From contig JBFJPL010000093.1 in assembly GCA_041617155.1 (NCBI GenBank), forward strand, positions 1 through 15,611: a stretch of 15,611 bases of DNA. Reading direction: 5' to 3'. Under the pieces are notes generated by a model. The model searched no databases and was not told the DNA's origin. It saw only the letters and a list, made by a program, of their open reading frames with translations. This stretch comes from CAMYKD01 sp041617155. GTDB lineage: Bacteria > Pseudomonadota > Alphaproteobacteria > Kiloniellales > JAKSDN01. Position 1 is the first letter of the stretch. Each line of letters begins with the position of its first letter. Positions 6,573 through 14,421 of this stretch are shown one piece after another. The position numbers and the translations under genes were made by a program.

Positions 6573-9239
6573 ATGACATCGGGCGACGCGGACACCTCTC
6601 ACACGACCATACTGCACGACTGGCATGCCGCCCATGGGGCGAAGCTGGTCGATTTCGCCGGCTGGGACATGCCGGTGCAATACCCGACCGGCGCCATCAA
6701 GGAGCACCTGGCGACGCGGCGCCACGCGGGCCTGTTCGACGTCTCCCACATGGGACGCTTCGAGGTCACGGGGGCCGGCGCCGAGGCGTTCCTGCTCGGC
6801 ACCCTGACCAACAACGCGCGAGCGCTCGCCCCGGGGCAGGCGCAGTACACCTTCCTGGCCACCGAGACCGGCGGCGCGATCGACGACGCCTACCTCTACC
6901 GCCTTGCCGAGCAGCGCTTCCTGCTGGTGGTCAACGCCGGCAACCGCGACAAGGACTGGCAGTGGCTGGTCCGGCACAAGTCGGCGGACGACGTCAGCCT
7001 GACCGACATCAGCGAGGAGATCGCCATGATCTCCCTGCAGGGGCCGCACAGTTCGGCCCTGCTGGAGCAGATCGTCGAAGCCGGCGAGCTGCCCGAGAAC
7101 AAGCGCAACCGGCTGACCCGCCTGCGCGCCCTGGGCGCCGAGCTGATCGTGGCGCGGACCGGCTACACCGGGGAGTCGATCGGCTTCGAGCTGTTCCCCG
7201 GCCGGGCCCAGACCGTCGCGCTGTGGCAACGGCTGGTCGAGCTGGGCGCCGTGCCCGCCGGCCTGGGCGCGCGCGATTCCCTGCGCCTGGAAGCCGGCCT
7301 GCCGCTCTACGGCCACGAGCTGGGCCAGGACCCGGACGGCCGTGAGATACCGATTTTCGCCAACGCCTTGGCCGCCTTCGCGGTGCGCACGACCGGCCGG
7401 TCGGACTATATCGGCGGCAAAGCGCTCGACCGCCAGCGCGAGGAATTCACCGCGATCAAACGCCGCGAGCTGGATAAGCCGCCGGCGGCGCGCCTGCTCA
7501 AGCGCCTGGTGGAGCCGATCGCGGTGTTCGACGGCCGCCGGCCGCTCAGGGCCGGCACCAAGGTCACTTTCGAGGGGCGGCAAGTCGGCTACGTGACGTC
7601 CGGCACGAGCGTCCCCTATGCCCGATTCTACGGCGAGGGCATCACCGCGGTGCCGAGCGACGAACACGACCTGCGGCCGATCGGCCTGGCGCTGATCGAT
7701 TCCGACCTGCACTACAGGACGGACCGGCCGGTCGTGCTGCAGGTCGTCGATGACCGGGGCAACGCCAGCGACGCCGAACTGGTCGAAAAGAACCTGTGGC
7801 CGGCCTCGCCCTACACCCGGCCCTACCGGGGCTTCAAGTCGCCGCCCGAGACCGCCCGGCTGGCGGCCGACGATCTGCCCGCCCTGGCCGCCCGCCTGAG
7901 CGCGGAGTCCGAGCGCAACACCCAATGGCGCAGGACGGCCTGCGTCAATCTGATCCCTTCGGAGCAGGTGGTCTCGAGCTACGTGGACGCCCTGTGCGGC
8001 GGCGATCCGGCCGGGCGCTACAACGAGCACAACCGCCTCAAGGCCCTTGGGCCGGACGCGCCGGATGTCCGCTACTACAAGGGCACGAGCTTCATCATGG
8101 CGAAGGAGGAGGAACTCAAGGCCGCGCTCAGAAGCTTCTTCGGCTGCCCCCGGGTGGAGCCCCGGGTGATCAGCGGCCAGATGGCCAACGACACGGTCTA
8201 TGACGGCCTCAAGCAGTTCATAAATCGGCGCCGCGGCGGCCGCACGCCCAGCCTGATCGGCCGGGTCCTGGTGCACGACCTCAACAAGGGCGGCCACCTG
8301 AGCGCGCAGACGACGGGGGCGCTCAAGAACTACGTGGCGATCGACCCCGAGACCGGACGGCCGGCCGTCGAGCACTTCCCGGCCCGCAAGGACAACCCCC
8401 ACAGGATCGACGTCGAGGCGACCAAGCAGCTGATCCTGGAAACCCGTCCGGAGCTCCTGGTGTTCGGCCGCAGCGTGATCATCCACAAGGAGCCGGTCGG
8501 CGAGATCGCCCAATTCATCCACGGCGAATACGGCCGGGACAACCCCCAGCGCCCGCTGATCATGTACGACGGCGCGCACGTGCTGGGCCTGCTGGGGCGC
8601 CACTTCCAGGCGCCCCTGGCGGAAGGCGCGGACATCGTGACCGGATCGACCCACAAGACCTTCTTCGGCCCCCAGCGCGGCGTCATCCTGAGCACCATCG
8701 AACCCGGATCGGCCTTCGAGGAGCTGTGGAACTTCATCGAGGCGCGCGCCTTCCCCGGCCACGTCAGCAACCACCACCTGGGAACCCTGCTCGGCCTGTT
8801 GGGCGCGACCTACGAGATGCTCCACTTCAAGGACGACTACCAGAAACAGGTGATCGACAACGCCAAGGCCTTCGCCCGGGCGCTCGCCGATGCGGGACTG
8901 GTGCTGGAAGGCGACCCGGCCTGCGATTTCACGGAAACCCACCAGGTCTTGCTGCGCACCGCGCGATCCAAAGGCGAGACCATCGCCGACAAGCTGGAGG
9001 CCAACAACATCATCACCAACCCGCAAGCCTTCCACGACGATCCCAGCTTCGCCGCCGCCAGCGGCGTGCGCATGGGCAGCCAGGAGATGACGCGCTACGG
9101 CATGAAGCCGGACGACTTCCGCGAACTGGCCGGCCTGATCGCCGAGATCGTCGGCGACGAGAGCAAGCCCAAGGAGGCTTGGCGCGAGGACGTGACCAGC
9201 TTCAGGTCCAGGTTCACGGAGATGACCTTCTGTCTCTGA
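6573..9239 (+). CDS. Fusion protein: aminomethyltransferase (GcvT) joined to a divergent serine hydroxymethyltransferase
   Basis: This single 888-residue frame joins two folate enzymes. Residues 10 to about 415 are GcvT-like: FAGWDMPVQY (28-37), FDVSHMGRFEV (55-65), GGAIDDAYLY with the Asp pair at 104-105, and GLGARDSLRLEAGLPLYGHE (230-249). GcvT transfers the aminomethyl carbon from lipoyl H-protein to THF, releasing ammonia and 5,10-methylene-THF. Residues from about 440 onward are a fold-type I PLP domain of SHMT type: RYNEHN (482-487), RYYKGTS, NKGGHL, YDGAHVLGL (665-673), the PLP-lysine motif STHKTFFGPQRG with Lys695, and GVRMGSQEMTR with a substrate-carboxylate Arg near 833. SHMT interconverts serine and glycine with methylene-THF, so fusion could channel that intermediate. 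The SHMT half differs from GlyA at many motifs, so another beta-hydroxy-amino-acid aldolase activity is possible. ATG 6573 was preferred over an in-frame TTG at 6555. The desaturase gene starts 29 bp downstream. Confidence 0.9.
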   Translation: MTSGDADTSHTTILHDWHAAHGAKLVDFAGWDMPVQYPTGAIKEHLATRRHAGLFDVSHMGRFEVTGAGAEAFLLGTLTNNARALAPGQAQYTFLATETGGAIDDAYLYRLAEQRFLLVVNAGNRDKDWQWLVRHKSADDVSLTDISEEIAMISLQGPHSSALLEQIVEAGELPENKRNRLTRLRALGAELIVARTGYTGESIGFELFPGRAQTVALWQRLVELGAVPAGLGARDSLRLEAGLPLYGHELGQDPDGREIPIFANALAAFAVRTTGRSDYIGGKALDRQREEFTAIKRRELDKPPAARLLKRLVEPIAVFDGRRPLRAGTKVTFEGRQVGYVTSGTSVPYARFYGEGITAVPSDEHDLRPIGLALIDSDLHYRTDRPVVLQVVDDRGNASDAELVEKNLWPASPYTRPYRGFKSPPETARLAADDLPALAARLSAESERNTQWRRTACVNLIPSEQVVSSYVDALCGGDPAGRYNEHNRLKALGPDAPDVRYYKGTSFIMAKEEELKAALRSFFGCPRVEPRVISGQMANDTVYDGLKQFINRRRGGRTPSLIGRVLVHDLNKGGHLSAQTTGALKNYVAIDPETGRPAVEHFPARKDNPHRIDVEATKQLILETRPELLVFGRSVIIHKEPVGEIAQFIHGEYGRDNPQRPLIMYDGAHVLGLLGRHFQAPLAEGADIVTGSTHKTFFGPQRGVILSTIEPGSAFEELWNFIEARAFPGHVSNHHLGTLLGLLGATYEMLHFKDDYQKQVIDNAKAFARALADAGLVLEGDPACDFTETHQVLLRTARSKGETIADKLEANNIITNPQAFHDDPSFAAASGVRMGSQEMTRYGMKPDDFRELAGLIAEIVGDESKPKEAWREDVTSFRSRFTEMTFCL

Positions 9240-9268
9240 CCGGCGCCTGGGATCAAGGGAACCGGGTT

Positions 9269-10171
9269 ATGGAGGAAAGTTTCGCCCCGGCCGGCACGAT
9301 CGACAAGAAACGTCTCAAGGCGCTCTCAGCCCGCTCGGACGCCAAGGGGCTCGGCCGCTTGGCCGGCCACGGCGCGGCGCTGGCGCTCACGGCAAGCGCG
9401 GTCACCCTGAGCCGGGGCAGCGTGTGGCTCGCCCCTGCCCTGCTCGGCCACGGCATCGTCCTGGCGTTTCTGTTCGCGCCGCTGCACGAGACGATTCACC
9501 GCACCGCCTTCCGAAGCCGCTGGCTCAACGACGCGGTCGCCTGGTTCTGCGGCGCGCTGCTGGTGCTGCCGCCGGCCTACTTCCGGGCCTTCCACTTCGC
9601 CCACCACCGCCACACCCAGGACCCGGCGAACGACCCCGAACTGGCCGTGCCCAAGCCGACCAGCCTCGGCGGCTATCTGCGACATGTTTCGGGCGTCCCT
9701 TACTGGCGGGAGCGGATCGCCACGACCCTGCTGCATGCCGCCGGCCGGGTCTCGGAGCCGTTCATAGCCCGGTCGCAAGGCGCCGCGGTGGTGCGCGACG
9801 CGCGGGTGTTGCTCGCCATCTATGGCGCGGTCGCTGTTCTTTCCGCGGCCGGCGAAAGCCTGGGCGCCGCGGTCTATTGGCTGCTGCCGGCATTGCTCGG
9901 CCAGCCTTTTCTCAGAATGTACCTGCTGGCCGAACACGCCGGCTGTCCCCTGGTGCCCGATATGCTCGCCAACTCACGCACCACGCGCAGCAACGCGGCG
10001 GTGCGCTGGCTGGCCTGGAACATGCCCTACCATGCCGAACACCACGCCTACCCGGCCGTGCCGTTCCACGGCCTGCCGGAGGCCCATGGGCTACTCGGGG
10101 AACGGATCTCGACGCAGGCCAGCGGCTATCTGGCCGTGCAGCGGGAAATCATCGCCGGCCTGCGCCACTGA
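9269..10171 (+). CDS. Membrane di-iron fatty acid desaturase/hydroxylase family protein
   Basis: This 300-residue integral membrane protein has the three histidine boxes of the fatty acid desaturase/hydroxylase superfamily: HETIH (73-77), HFAHHRH (109-115) and HAEHH (255-259), plus an extra His in LAEHAG (223). These residues bind a di-iron centre that uses O2 to desaturate or hydroxylate a C-H bond. Hydrophobic segments lie at about 33-70, 86-103 and 178-217. ATG 9269 follows AAGGGA (9255-9260) at 8-bp spacing. The gene starts 29 bp after the GcvT-SHMT fusion stop, so co-transcription is likely. Its substrate is not determined by the motifs; the family includes acyl-lipid desaturases, carotenoid oxygenases and alkane hydroxylases. 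Its 3' end overlaps the convergent bactofilin gene by 23 bp. The frame stays open far upstream inside the fusion gene, but the codon content and ribosome-binding site support this start. Confidence 0.85.
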   Translation: MEESFAPAGTIDKKRLKALSARSDAKGLGRLAGHGAALALTASAVTLSRGSVWLAPALLGHGIVLAFLFAPLHETIHRTAFRSRWLNDAVAWFCGALLVLPPAYFRAFHFAHHRHTQDPANDPELAVPKPTSLGGYLRHVSGVPYWRERIATTLLHAAGRVSEPFIARSQGAAVVRDARVLLAIYGAVAVLSAAGESLGAAVYWLLPALLGQPFLRMYLLAEHAGCPLVPDMLANSRTTRSNAAVRWLAWNMPYHAEHHAYPAVPFHGLPEAHGLLGERISTQASGYLAVQREIIAGLRH

Positions 10172-10691
10172 CCTTGCCGCCGGTGGCTTCGGAGCCCGCC
10201 CGGTTGGCGCGGGGCGCGGCGGCCGCCTGGCCGGACATGGCCCTGATGTCGCCGGAAAGCTCGCCGCCTTCCTCGATCACGATGCGGCGGTAGCTGATCT
10301 CTCCGGTTACCCGAGCGCTCGGCTTCAGGGTGAGCTTGCCCTCGACCGTGAGCTTGCCGTCGAGTCGACCGGCGAGCTCGGCAACGGCCACCGTGGCGGC
10401 GCCTTTGAAGACACCTTGCTCGAGCAGCTGCAGCAACTCGACCTCGACCGTGGCATCGAGTTCGCCTTCGACCACCAAAGTCTTGCAGGCCCCGATCGAG
10501 CCCTTGACCTTGATGCCCCGGCCGATGACCAGCTCGCCACCGGTGGCCGGCGAGGTGCTCTGGCCCGGCCGTGCCGCATGCAGGGCGGCCAGTTGCGGCA
10601 GGACGCTGCTCGTGGGCAGCGGAGGTTCGACCTTCGGGGCGCCGCCGGCAGGCTCGGCGGATGGCTTCGGGTCCTGGTTTTCCAAATTCAT
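10149..10691 (-). CDS. Bactofilin (polymer-forming cytoskeletal protein)
   Basis: This protein has 180 residues. A low-complexity Pro/Ala-rich N-terminal tail (1-50) precedes a bactofilin beta-helix core (about 52-150) with the repeating Gly-hydrophobic pattern: LVIGRGIKVKGSI, TLVVEGELDATV, VAELAGRLDGKLTVEGKLTL, ARVTGEISYRRIVIEEGGEL and SGDIRAM. Bactofilins polymerise without nucleotide into filaments at the membrane and scaffold cell-wall enzymes, stalks or chromosome proteins. ATG at 10691 was chosen because CGGGAG lies 5 bp upstream on the coding strand; a TTG at 10760 would add 23 residues with no family resemblance. The basic, Ala/Gly-rich C-terminal tail runs into the end of the convergent desaturase gene. 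The HAL-like gene lies 108 bp upstream on the same strand, so separate or shared transcription are both possible. Confidence 0.87.
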   Translation of the reverse strand: MNLENQDPKPSAEPAGGAPKVEPPLPTSSVLPQLAALHAARPGQSTSPATGGELVIGRGIKVKGSIGACKTLVVEGELDATVEVELLQLLEQGVFKGAATVAVAELAGRLDGKLTVEGKLTLKPSARVTGEISYRRIVIEEGGELSGDIRAMSGQAAAAPRANRAGSEATGGKVSGAGRR

Positions 10692-10799
10692 CGGTGCTCC
10701 CGCTTCCCTATCACTAGAAACCGTCAACCTACCCGAGTCGCGCCCAGGTACGTAGAACAAAGTTGAGTCTGCGTCGCCGCCGCGGCCCGTGCCCGGATT

Positions 10800-12242
10800 C
10801 TAAAGTGCGACCAGATCGCCGACAAAGACCTTGTCGGTGATCATCCGTTGGACGCGCCCGGCCTGGACGCCCGGCGCCATGGGTGCATCGATCGGCGGGA
10901 AAATGGCGCGCAGCTCCTCGAGCAGCGGCCGCAGGCGGACCGGCGCCGCGCGTTCCGTGGCATGGAAGGCCTGGCTGGCGATCACCGCCAAACAGGCGAG
11001 CGCCGCGTCGAGGCAGCGTCCGGCCTCGGCCTCCTTGCGCCAGGCCGCGAAGGTCGGCACGGCCACGTCGTTCTGGGCGAAGCCGCCGCCCTCGCTGCCG
11101 GGCAGCAGGCTGCGCTGGGTCGCGTGGCGGGCCTGCTCGGCATAGGCCGCCGCGGTGAACCCGAGGCAGCCGAGATAACCGCCGGCGCCGGTCAAGAGCT
11201 GATGCGGCAGCAACGAAACCTGACCGTCGAGCAGCTTGGTCGCCTGCCGGTCGCAGAGCAGCGCCAAGTCGGCCCAGGCAGCGGTCAGGTTGTCGAGCGC
11301 CGGCGCGGCCTTGCCGTTGTGGTAGCCGCCGGTCGAAAAGACGCGGCCGTTCGGATGGCCGGCCGTCGGCGCCAAATAGACCGGGTTGTCGGACACCGCC
11401 TTGAGCGAAACGGACGCGGCCTCCTCGCCCTGCACCAGGGCGCGCCGGGCCTGGCCCAGAACGCGCGGCAGAATGCGCCAGGAGACCGGTGCCTGGTACG
11501 ACCGCCGCTCGCCGGTTTCGCCGTCGAGCCAGGCGCGCAGCGCGCGCAGGACCGCCGCCTCGTGCTCGTCCTCCCAGAGCGCATCGAGAGCCGGATCATA
11601 GGCGCCCAACGGCGCCTTCAAGGCCTCGATCGAAAGCGCGAATATTTCCGTCGCCAGGGCGAGGCGCTGGCGCGCCGCCAGCACCGCGTCGGCGATCAGC
11701 GCGCTGGCGCAGGGGCTGCCGTTGACCAGCGAGAGGCCATCCTTTTCGGCCAGCTCCCGGCCTTCCGCCAGGCCCAGGAAGAGGTGCGTCAAGGCCTGGA
11801 TCTCGCCCGGGCAGCCGTTGCCCAGCGCCGGCACCGGCGGCAGCCTTGCGCCGTCCAGCATGGCCGCCACCGCTTCGGCAAGCGCCGGGCTGAGGGCGGC
11901 GTGGCCCTCGATGAAGTTGGTCAGACGCGCCAGCACGATGCCGCGCGCCACCCGCTCCGGCAGGGGCTCGCCGAAGCTGGCGGCGGCCGCGCCGATCGGC
12001 CGCCGGGCATGCTGCCTGCGTTGCTCGGGGCTGAAGCGCTGGTGGGCATTCTGGCCGTAGCCGGAGGTGACGCCGTAGACGACGATGTTGTGATCGCTGT
12101 CGAGCAGGCGCAGGAAGGCCGCGCGGCATTCCGCCATGCGCTCGAGCGCATCGCGATGCAGCACCACGCCCTCGCCCTGCCAGGCGACCCGGTCATAGGC
12201 GTCCAGCGAAATATCGTCTCGGCGTCGGAGGGTTACGCTCAT
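10800..12242 (-). CDS. HAL/PAL (aromatic amino acid ammonia-lyase) fold protein lacking the MIO-forming triad
   Basis: This 480-residue protein is recognisably of the histidine/phenylalanine ammonia-lyase family. It has YGVTSGYG at 56-63 (the loop with the catalytic Tyr, YGxxTGFG in lyases), FGEPLPERVARG, DGLSLVNGS with Asn174, SDNPVYL from 284, GGYHNGKAAPALDNL, and a QND motif near 390. Lyases need an Ala-Ser-Gly triad that cyclises to the electrophilic MIO cofactor. At the matching place, normally GSVGASGDLAPL-H, this protein reads GNGCPGEIQALTH (141-153), so the Ser is Pro and the Ala is Cys. The usual RSHA-type segment is RPIGAAAA instead. Canonical ammonia-lyase chemistry is therefore doubtful. 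ATG 12242 begins a normal family N-terminus with GGGGAC and GGA upstream; a TTG at 12287 is a less likely start. The gene diverges from the pyrophosphatase gene across a 158-bp region. A function other than deamination is inferred. Confidence 0.82.
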   Translation of the reverse strand: MSVTLRRRDDISLDAYDRVAWQGEGVVLHRDALERMAECRAAFLRLLDSDHNIVVYGVTSGYGQNAHQRFSPEQRRQHARRPIGAAAASFGEPLPERVARGIVLARLTNFIEGHAALSPALAEAVAAMLDGARLPPVPALGNGCPGEIQALTHLFLGLAEGRELAEKDGLSLVNGSPCASALIADAVLAARQRLALATEIFALSIEALKAPLGAYDPALDALWEDEHEAAVLRALRAWLDGETGERRSYQAPVSWRILPRVLGQARRALVQGEEAASVSLKAVSDNPVYLAPTAGHPNGRVFSTGGYHNGKAAPALDNLTAAWADLALLCDRQATKLLDGQVSLLPHQLLTGAGGYLGCLGFTAAAYAEQARHATQRSLLPGSEGGGFAQNDVAVPTFAAWRKEAEAGRCLDAALACLAVIASQAFHATERAAPVRLRPLLEELRAIFPPIDAPMAPGVQAGRVQRMITDKVFVGDLVAL

Positions 12243-12328
12243 CGTTCCAGTCCCCGCGCGGGCGGCCGACAGGATCGCCGCCGCCAAAAAAAATGCGCAT
12301 AGTCGCCCCGGCGGCCGACGTCAATAGC

Positions 12329-12357
12329 TTGCACTTCGGGCTGAAAGACGCTGGTAT
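12329..12357 (+). promoter_or_regulatory. Possible sigma70-type promoter for ppa
   Basis: TTGCAC (12329-12334) resembles a -35 box, and 17 bp later TGGTAT (12352-12357) is a weak -10 box. It lies in the 158-bp divergent region between the HAL-like gene and ppa, 43 bp before the ppa start. Only the -35 match is reasonable. Confidence 0.28.
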
Positions 12358-12400
12358 CGGGGATCGGAGCCCATCCGGGAATCGATCTTGGGAGATCGCC

Positions 12401-12928
12401 ATGGACATCAGCAAAATTTCGATCGGCCAGAACCCGCCATGGGAGCTCAACGTCATCATAGAAGTGCCGCAGGGCGGCGAGCCCGTGAAGTACGAGATCG
12501 ACAAGGCGTCGGGCGCCATGTTCGTCGACCGCTTCCTCCATACCGCCATGCGCTATCCCTGCAACTACGGCTTCGTGCCGCACACCCTGGCCGAGGACGG
12601 CGACCCGGTCGATGTCCTGGTCGCCGGCAGCACCCCGGTCGTTCCGGGAGCCGTGGTGCGCGCCCGTCCCGTGGGCGTGCTGATCATGGAGGACGAAGCG
12701 GGGCCCGACGAAAAGATCCTCGCCGTGCCGGTCGACGACCTGCACCCCTACTACGTCGGGGTCGGCTCCTACCGGGACCTGCCGACCATCCTGCGCGACC
12801 AGATCGCTCATTTCTTCCAGCACTACAAGGACCTGGAACGCAACAAATGGGTCAAGATCAAGCGCTGGGGCGAGGCCGACGAGGCCTGCCGCATGGTCGA
12901 GAAAAGCATCGAGAAGGCCGCCGCCTGA
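12401..12928 (+). CDS. ppa: Inorganic pyrophosphatase, family I
   Basis: This soluble cytoplasmic enzyme hydrolyses pyrophosphate to two phosphates, pulling biosynthetic reactions forward. Its 175 residues match bacterial family I enzymes. The metal-binding signature DGDPVDVLV (D66, D68, D71) is intact, as are E21, K30 and Y52-type substrate positions in VIIEVPQGGEPVKYE and RYPCNYGFVPHT, the acidic loop PDEKILAVPVDD (102-113), and the DLERNKWVKI segment with its Lys (144-153). ATG 12401 was chosen because GGAG (12391-12394) lies 6 bp upstream and the conserved N-terminus starts here. A GC-rich hairpin follows 29 bp after the stop. Confidence 0.96.
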   Translation: MDISKISIGQNPPWELNVIIEVPQGGEPVKYEIDKASGAMFVDRFLHTAMRYPCNYGFVPHTLAEDGDPVDVLVAGSTPVVPGAVVRARPVGVLIMEDEAGPDEKILAVPVDDLHPYYVGVGSYRDLPTILRDQIAHFFQHYKDLERNKWVKIKRWGEADEACRMVEKSIEKAAA

Positions 12929-12957
12929 GTCGGGCATCGGCGAGCGACCGGCACGTC

Positions 12958-12980
12958 GCCGGCGCGCCGAAGGCGCCGGC
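12958..12980 (+). terminator. GC-rich hairpin after ppa, probable terminator
   Basis: GCCGGCGC (12958-12965) and GCGCCGGC (12973-12980) form a perfect 8-bp stem with a 7-base loop. CCGTCTT follows, so the T-tract is poor. Its position 29 bp after the ppa stop and ahead of the MscS gene fits a transcription end for ppa. Confidence 0.5.
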
Positions 12981-13044
12981 CCGTCTTGCGGCAGGCGACT
13001 CTGCGACTATGCTTTAATCCAGAACGCATAGACGAGGGACAGGA

Positions 13045-14175
13045 ATGGAGAGGCTCCAAGATTTTTGGGTGCTGGTGGTCGAAGTCTGGCAACACGGCTA
13101 TCTCGGCATCGACATCGGGCGCATTTTGGTGGCGTTCGCCATATTCTGCGGCTTCCTCGTCCTGCGCCGGCTCTTCACCTACTTTGTAATTGGCCGGATC
13201 AAGCGCTGGGCCAGTAAATCAACAACGGAAATCGACGACCGGGCGTTGGTTGCACTGCAGAACCCGATCCGATTCATCCCGGTGGTGATGGGGGCCTTTT
13301 TCGCCGTCGAATACCTACAGCTGACCGGGCTCCTGCAGACCATCGGCGGCAACCTGGTCCGCTCGCTGGTCGCCTACAACATCTTCTGGGGCATCTACAA
13401 CCTGGTCGATCCATTGAGATTCTTGCTCAGTCGGCTCGAGACGATCTTTACCCCGGCCATGGTCGAGTGGCTGATCAAGGCGATCAAGGCCCTTTTCATC
13501 TTCATCGGCGCGGCGACCATCCTCGAGATCTGGGGCATCCAAGTGGGCCCCTTGATCGCCGGCCTCGGCCTGTTCGGCGTGGCGGTCGCCCTGGGGGCGC
13601 AGGACCTGTTCAAGAACCTTATCGCCGGCATCCTGATCCTCGGCGAGAAGCGCTTCACCACCGGCGACTGGATCCGAGTCGACGACGTCGTCGAGGGCAC
13701 GGTCGAGGCCATCGGCTTCCGCTCGACCCGAATCAGGCGCTTCGACAAGGCGCCTGTCCAGGTCCCCAACGTGAAGCTGTCCGATCAGGCGGTCACCAAT
13801 TTTTCCGCCATGACCCATCGACGGATCTACTGGGTGATCGGCGTCGAGTACCGCACCACGGTCGAGCAGCTGCGCAAGATCCGCGACGAGATCGAGAGCT
13901 ACGTCCTGAACAGCCCCGACTTCGCCAAGCCACCCGAGGTCGCCACTTTCGTGCGGATCGACAAGTTCAACGATTCGTCCATCGACATCATGCTCTACTG
14001 CTTCACCACGACGACCGTGTGGGGCGAATGGCTGGAGATCAAGGAGCAGCTCGCTTGCAAGATCAAGACGATCGTCGAGGGCGCGGGCAGCGCCTTTGCT
14101 TTTCCCAGCCGATCGGTCTACGTGGAAACGCCGGCCACCGAAGTGCCGGAAGTCTTCGTGCCGCGCGCCACTTGA
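13045..14175 (+). CDS. MscS-family mechanosensitive ion channel
   Basis: This 376-residue inner-membrane protein opens under membrane tension to release solutes during osmotic downshock. Hydrophobic helices lie at about 25-50, 74-96, 103-121 and 143-164. The pore-lining TM3 with MscS-type Gly/Ala packing is VGPLIAGLGLFGVAVALGAQ to LAGILIL-like (167-199). The cytoplasmic beta domain follows: FTTGDWIRVDDVVEGTVEAI (204-223), STRIRRFDKAPVQVPN (227-242) and the alpha/beta C-terminal part up to 376. This is longer than E. coli MscS (286 residues) because of extra N-terminal helices. ATG 13045 has GAGGGACAGGA just upstream (13033-13043). The C-terminal tail ends at a TGA overlapped by a short palindrome. 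Confidence 0.92.
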   Translation: MERLQDFWVLVVEVWQHGYLGIDIGRILVAFAIFCGFLVLRRLFTYFVIGRIKRWASKSTTEIDDRALVALQNPIRFIPVVMGAFFAVEYLQLTGLLQTIGGNLVRSLVAYNIFWGIYNLVDPLRFLLSRLETIFTPAMVEWLIKAIKALFIFIGAATILEIWGIQVGPLIAGLGLFGVAVALGAQDLFKNLIAGILILGEKRFTTGDWIRVDDVVEGTVEAIGFRSTRIRRFDKAPVQVPNVKLSDQAVTNFSAMTHRRIYWVIGVEYRTTVEQLRKIRDEIESYVLNSPDFAKPPEVATFVRIDKFNDSSIDIMLYCFTTTTVWGEWLEIKEQLACKIKTIVEGAGSAFAFPSRSVYVETPATEVPEVFVPRAT

Positions 14176-14190
14176 ATTCGTTTCGAATTC
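14174..14190. repeat. 7-bp perfect palindrome overlapping the mscS stop codon
   Basis: GAATTCG, a TTT loop and CGAATTC form a perfect inverted repeat starting inside the TGA stop (14173-14175). The stem is AT-richer than nearby DNA and no T-tract follows, so it is at best a weak terminator; a protein-binding site is another possibility. Confidence 0.35.
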
Positions 14191-14304
14191 GACCCGTGTA
14201 AGCGGCGTCGTAAAGAAGAGGCCGGCGGGCATGTCCGCTTAGCTGGCCTGTTTTCTGGCATACGACACGAAGAACAGCACGGATGAAATGAAACGCATGT
14301 ATTC

Positions 14305-14334
14305 TTGACTGTACATTTACTGATCATGTATGTC
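14305..14334 (+). promoter_or_regulatory. Candidate promoter for the sensor kinase gene
   Basis: TTGACT (14305-14310) matches the -35 consensus at five of six bases. TATGTC (14329-14334) follows after an 18-bp spacer and is a fair -10 box. The stretch is clearly AT-richer than its surroundings and lies 87 bp before ATG 14422. Confidence 0.42.
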
Positions 14335-14421
14335 TGATGTCGGTGCTCATCTTGTCATGGATGGGCCGGGGCGAACCGACCGGCGCATTTCGCCGGCCCG
14401 GCTTGCTCGCAGAGGGGTGGC

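Noticed and set aside
6546..9035. An 829-codon open frame on the minus strand opposite the GcvT-SHMT gene
   Set aside because: It is a by-product of high GC content at third codon positions of the real gene; its translation has no recognisable domain and is unusually rich in Arg, Gly, Ala and Val.
8726..9268. Upstream extension of the desaturase frame into the fusion gene
   Set aside because: The extra residues are Arg/Gly-rich shadow sequence of the SHMT domain, and a good ribosome-binding site precedes ATG 9269.
10848..12302. A 484-codon open frame on the plus strand opposite the HAL-like gene
   Set aside because: The translation is Arg/Gly/Gln-rich with no family resemblance, while the minus strand encodes a clear HAL-fold protein.
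14176..14421. A small gene between mscS and the sensor kinase
   Set aside because: Open frames here are short and lack family resemblance; the AT-rich part looks like a promoter region instead.
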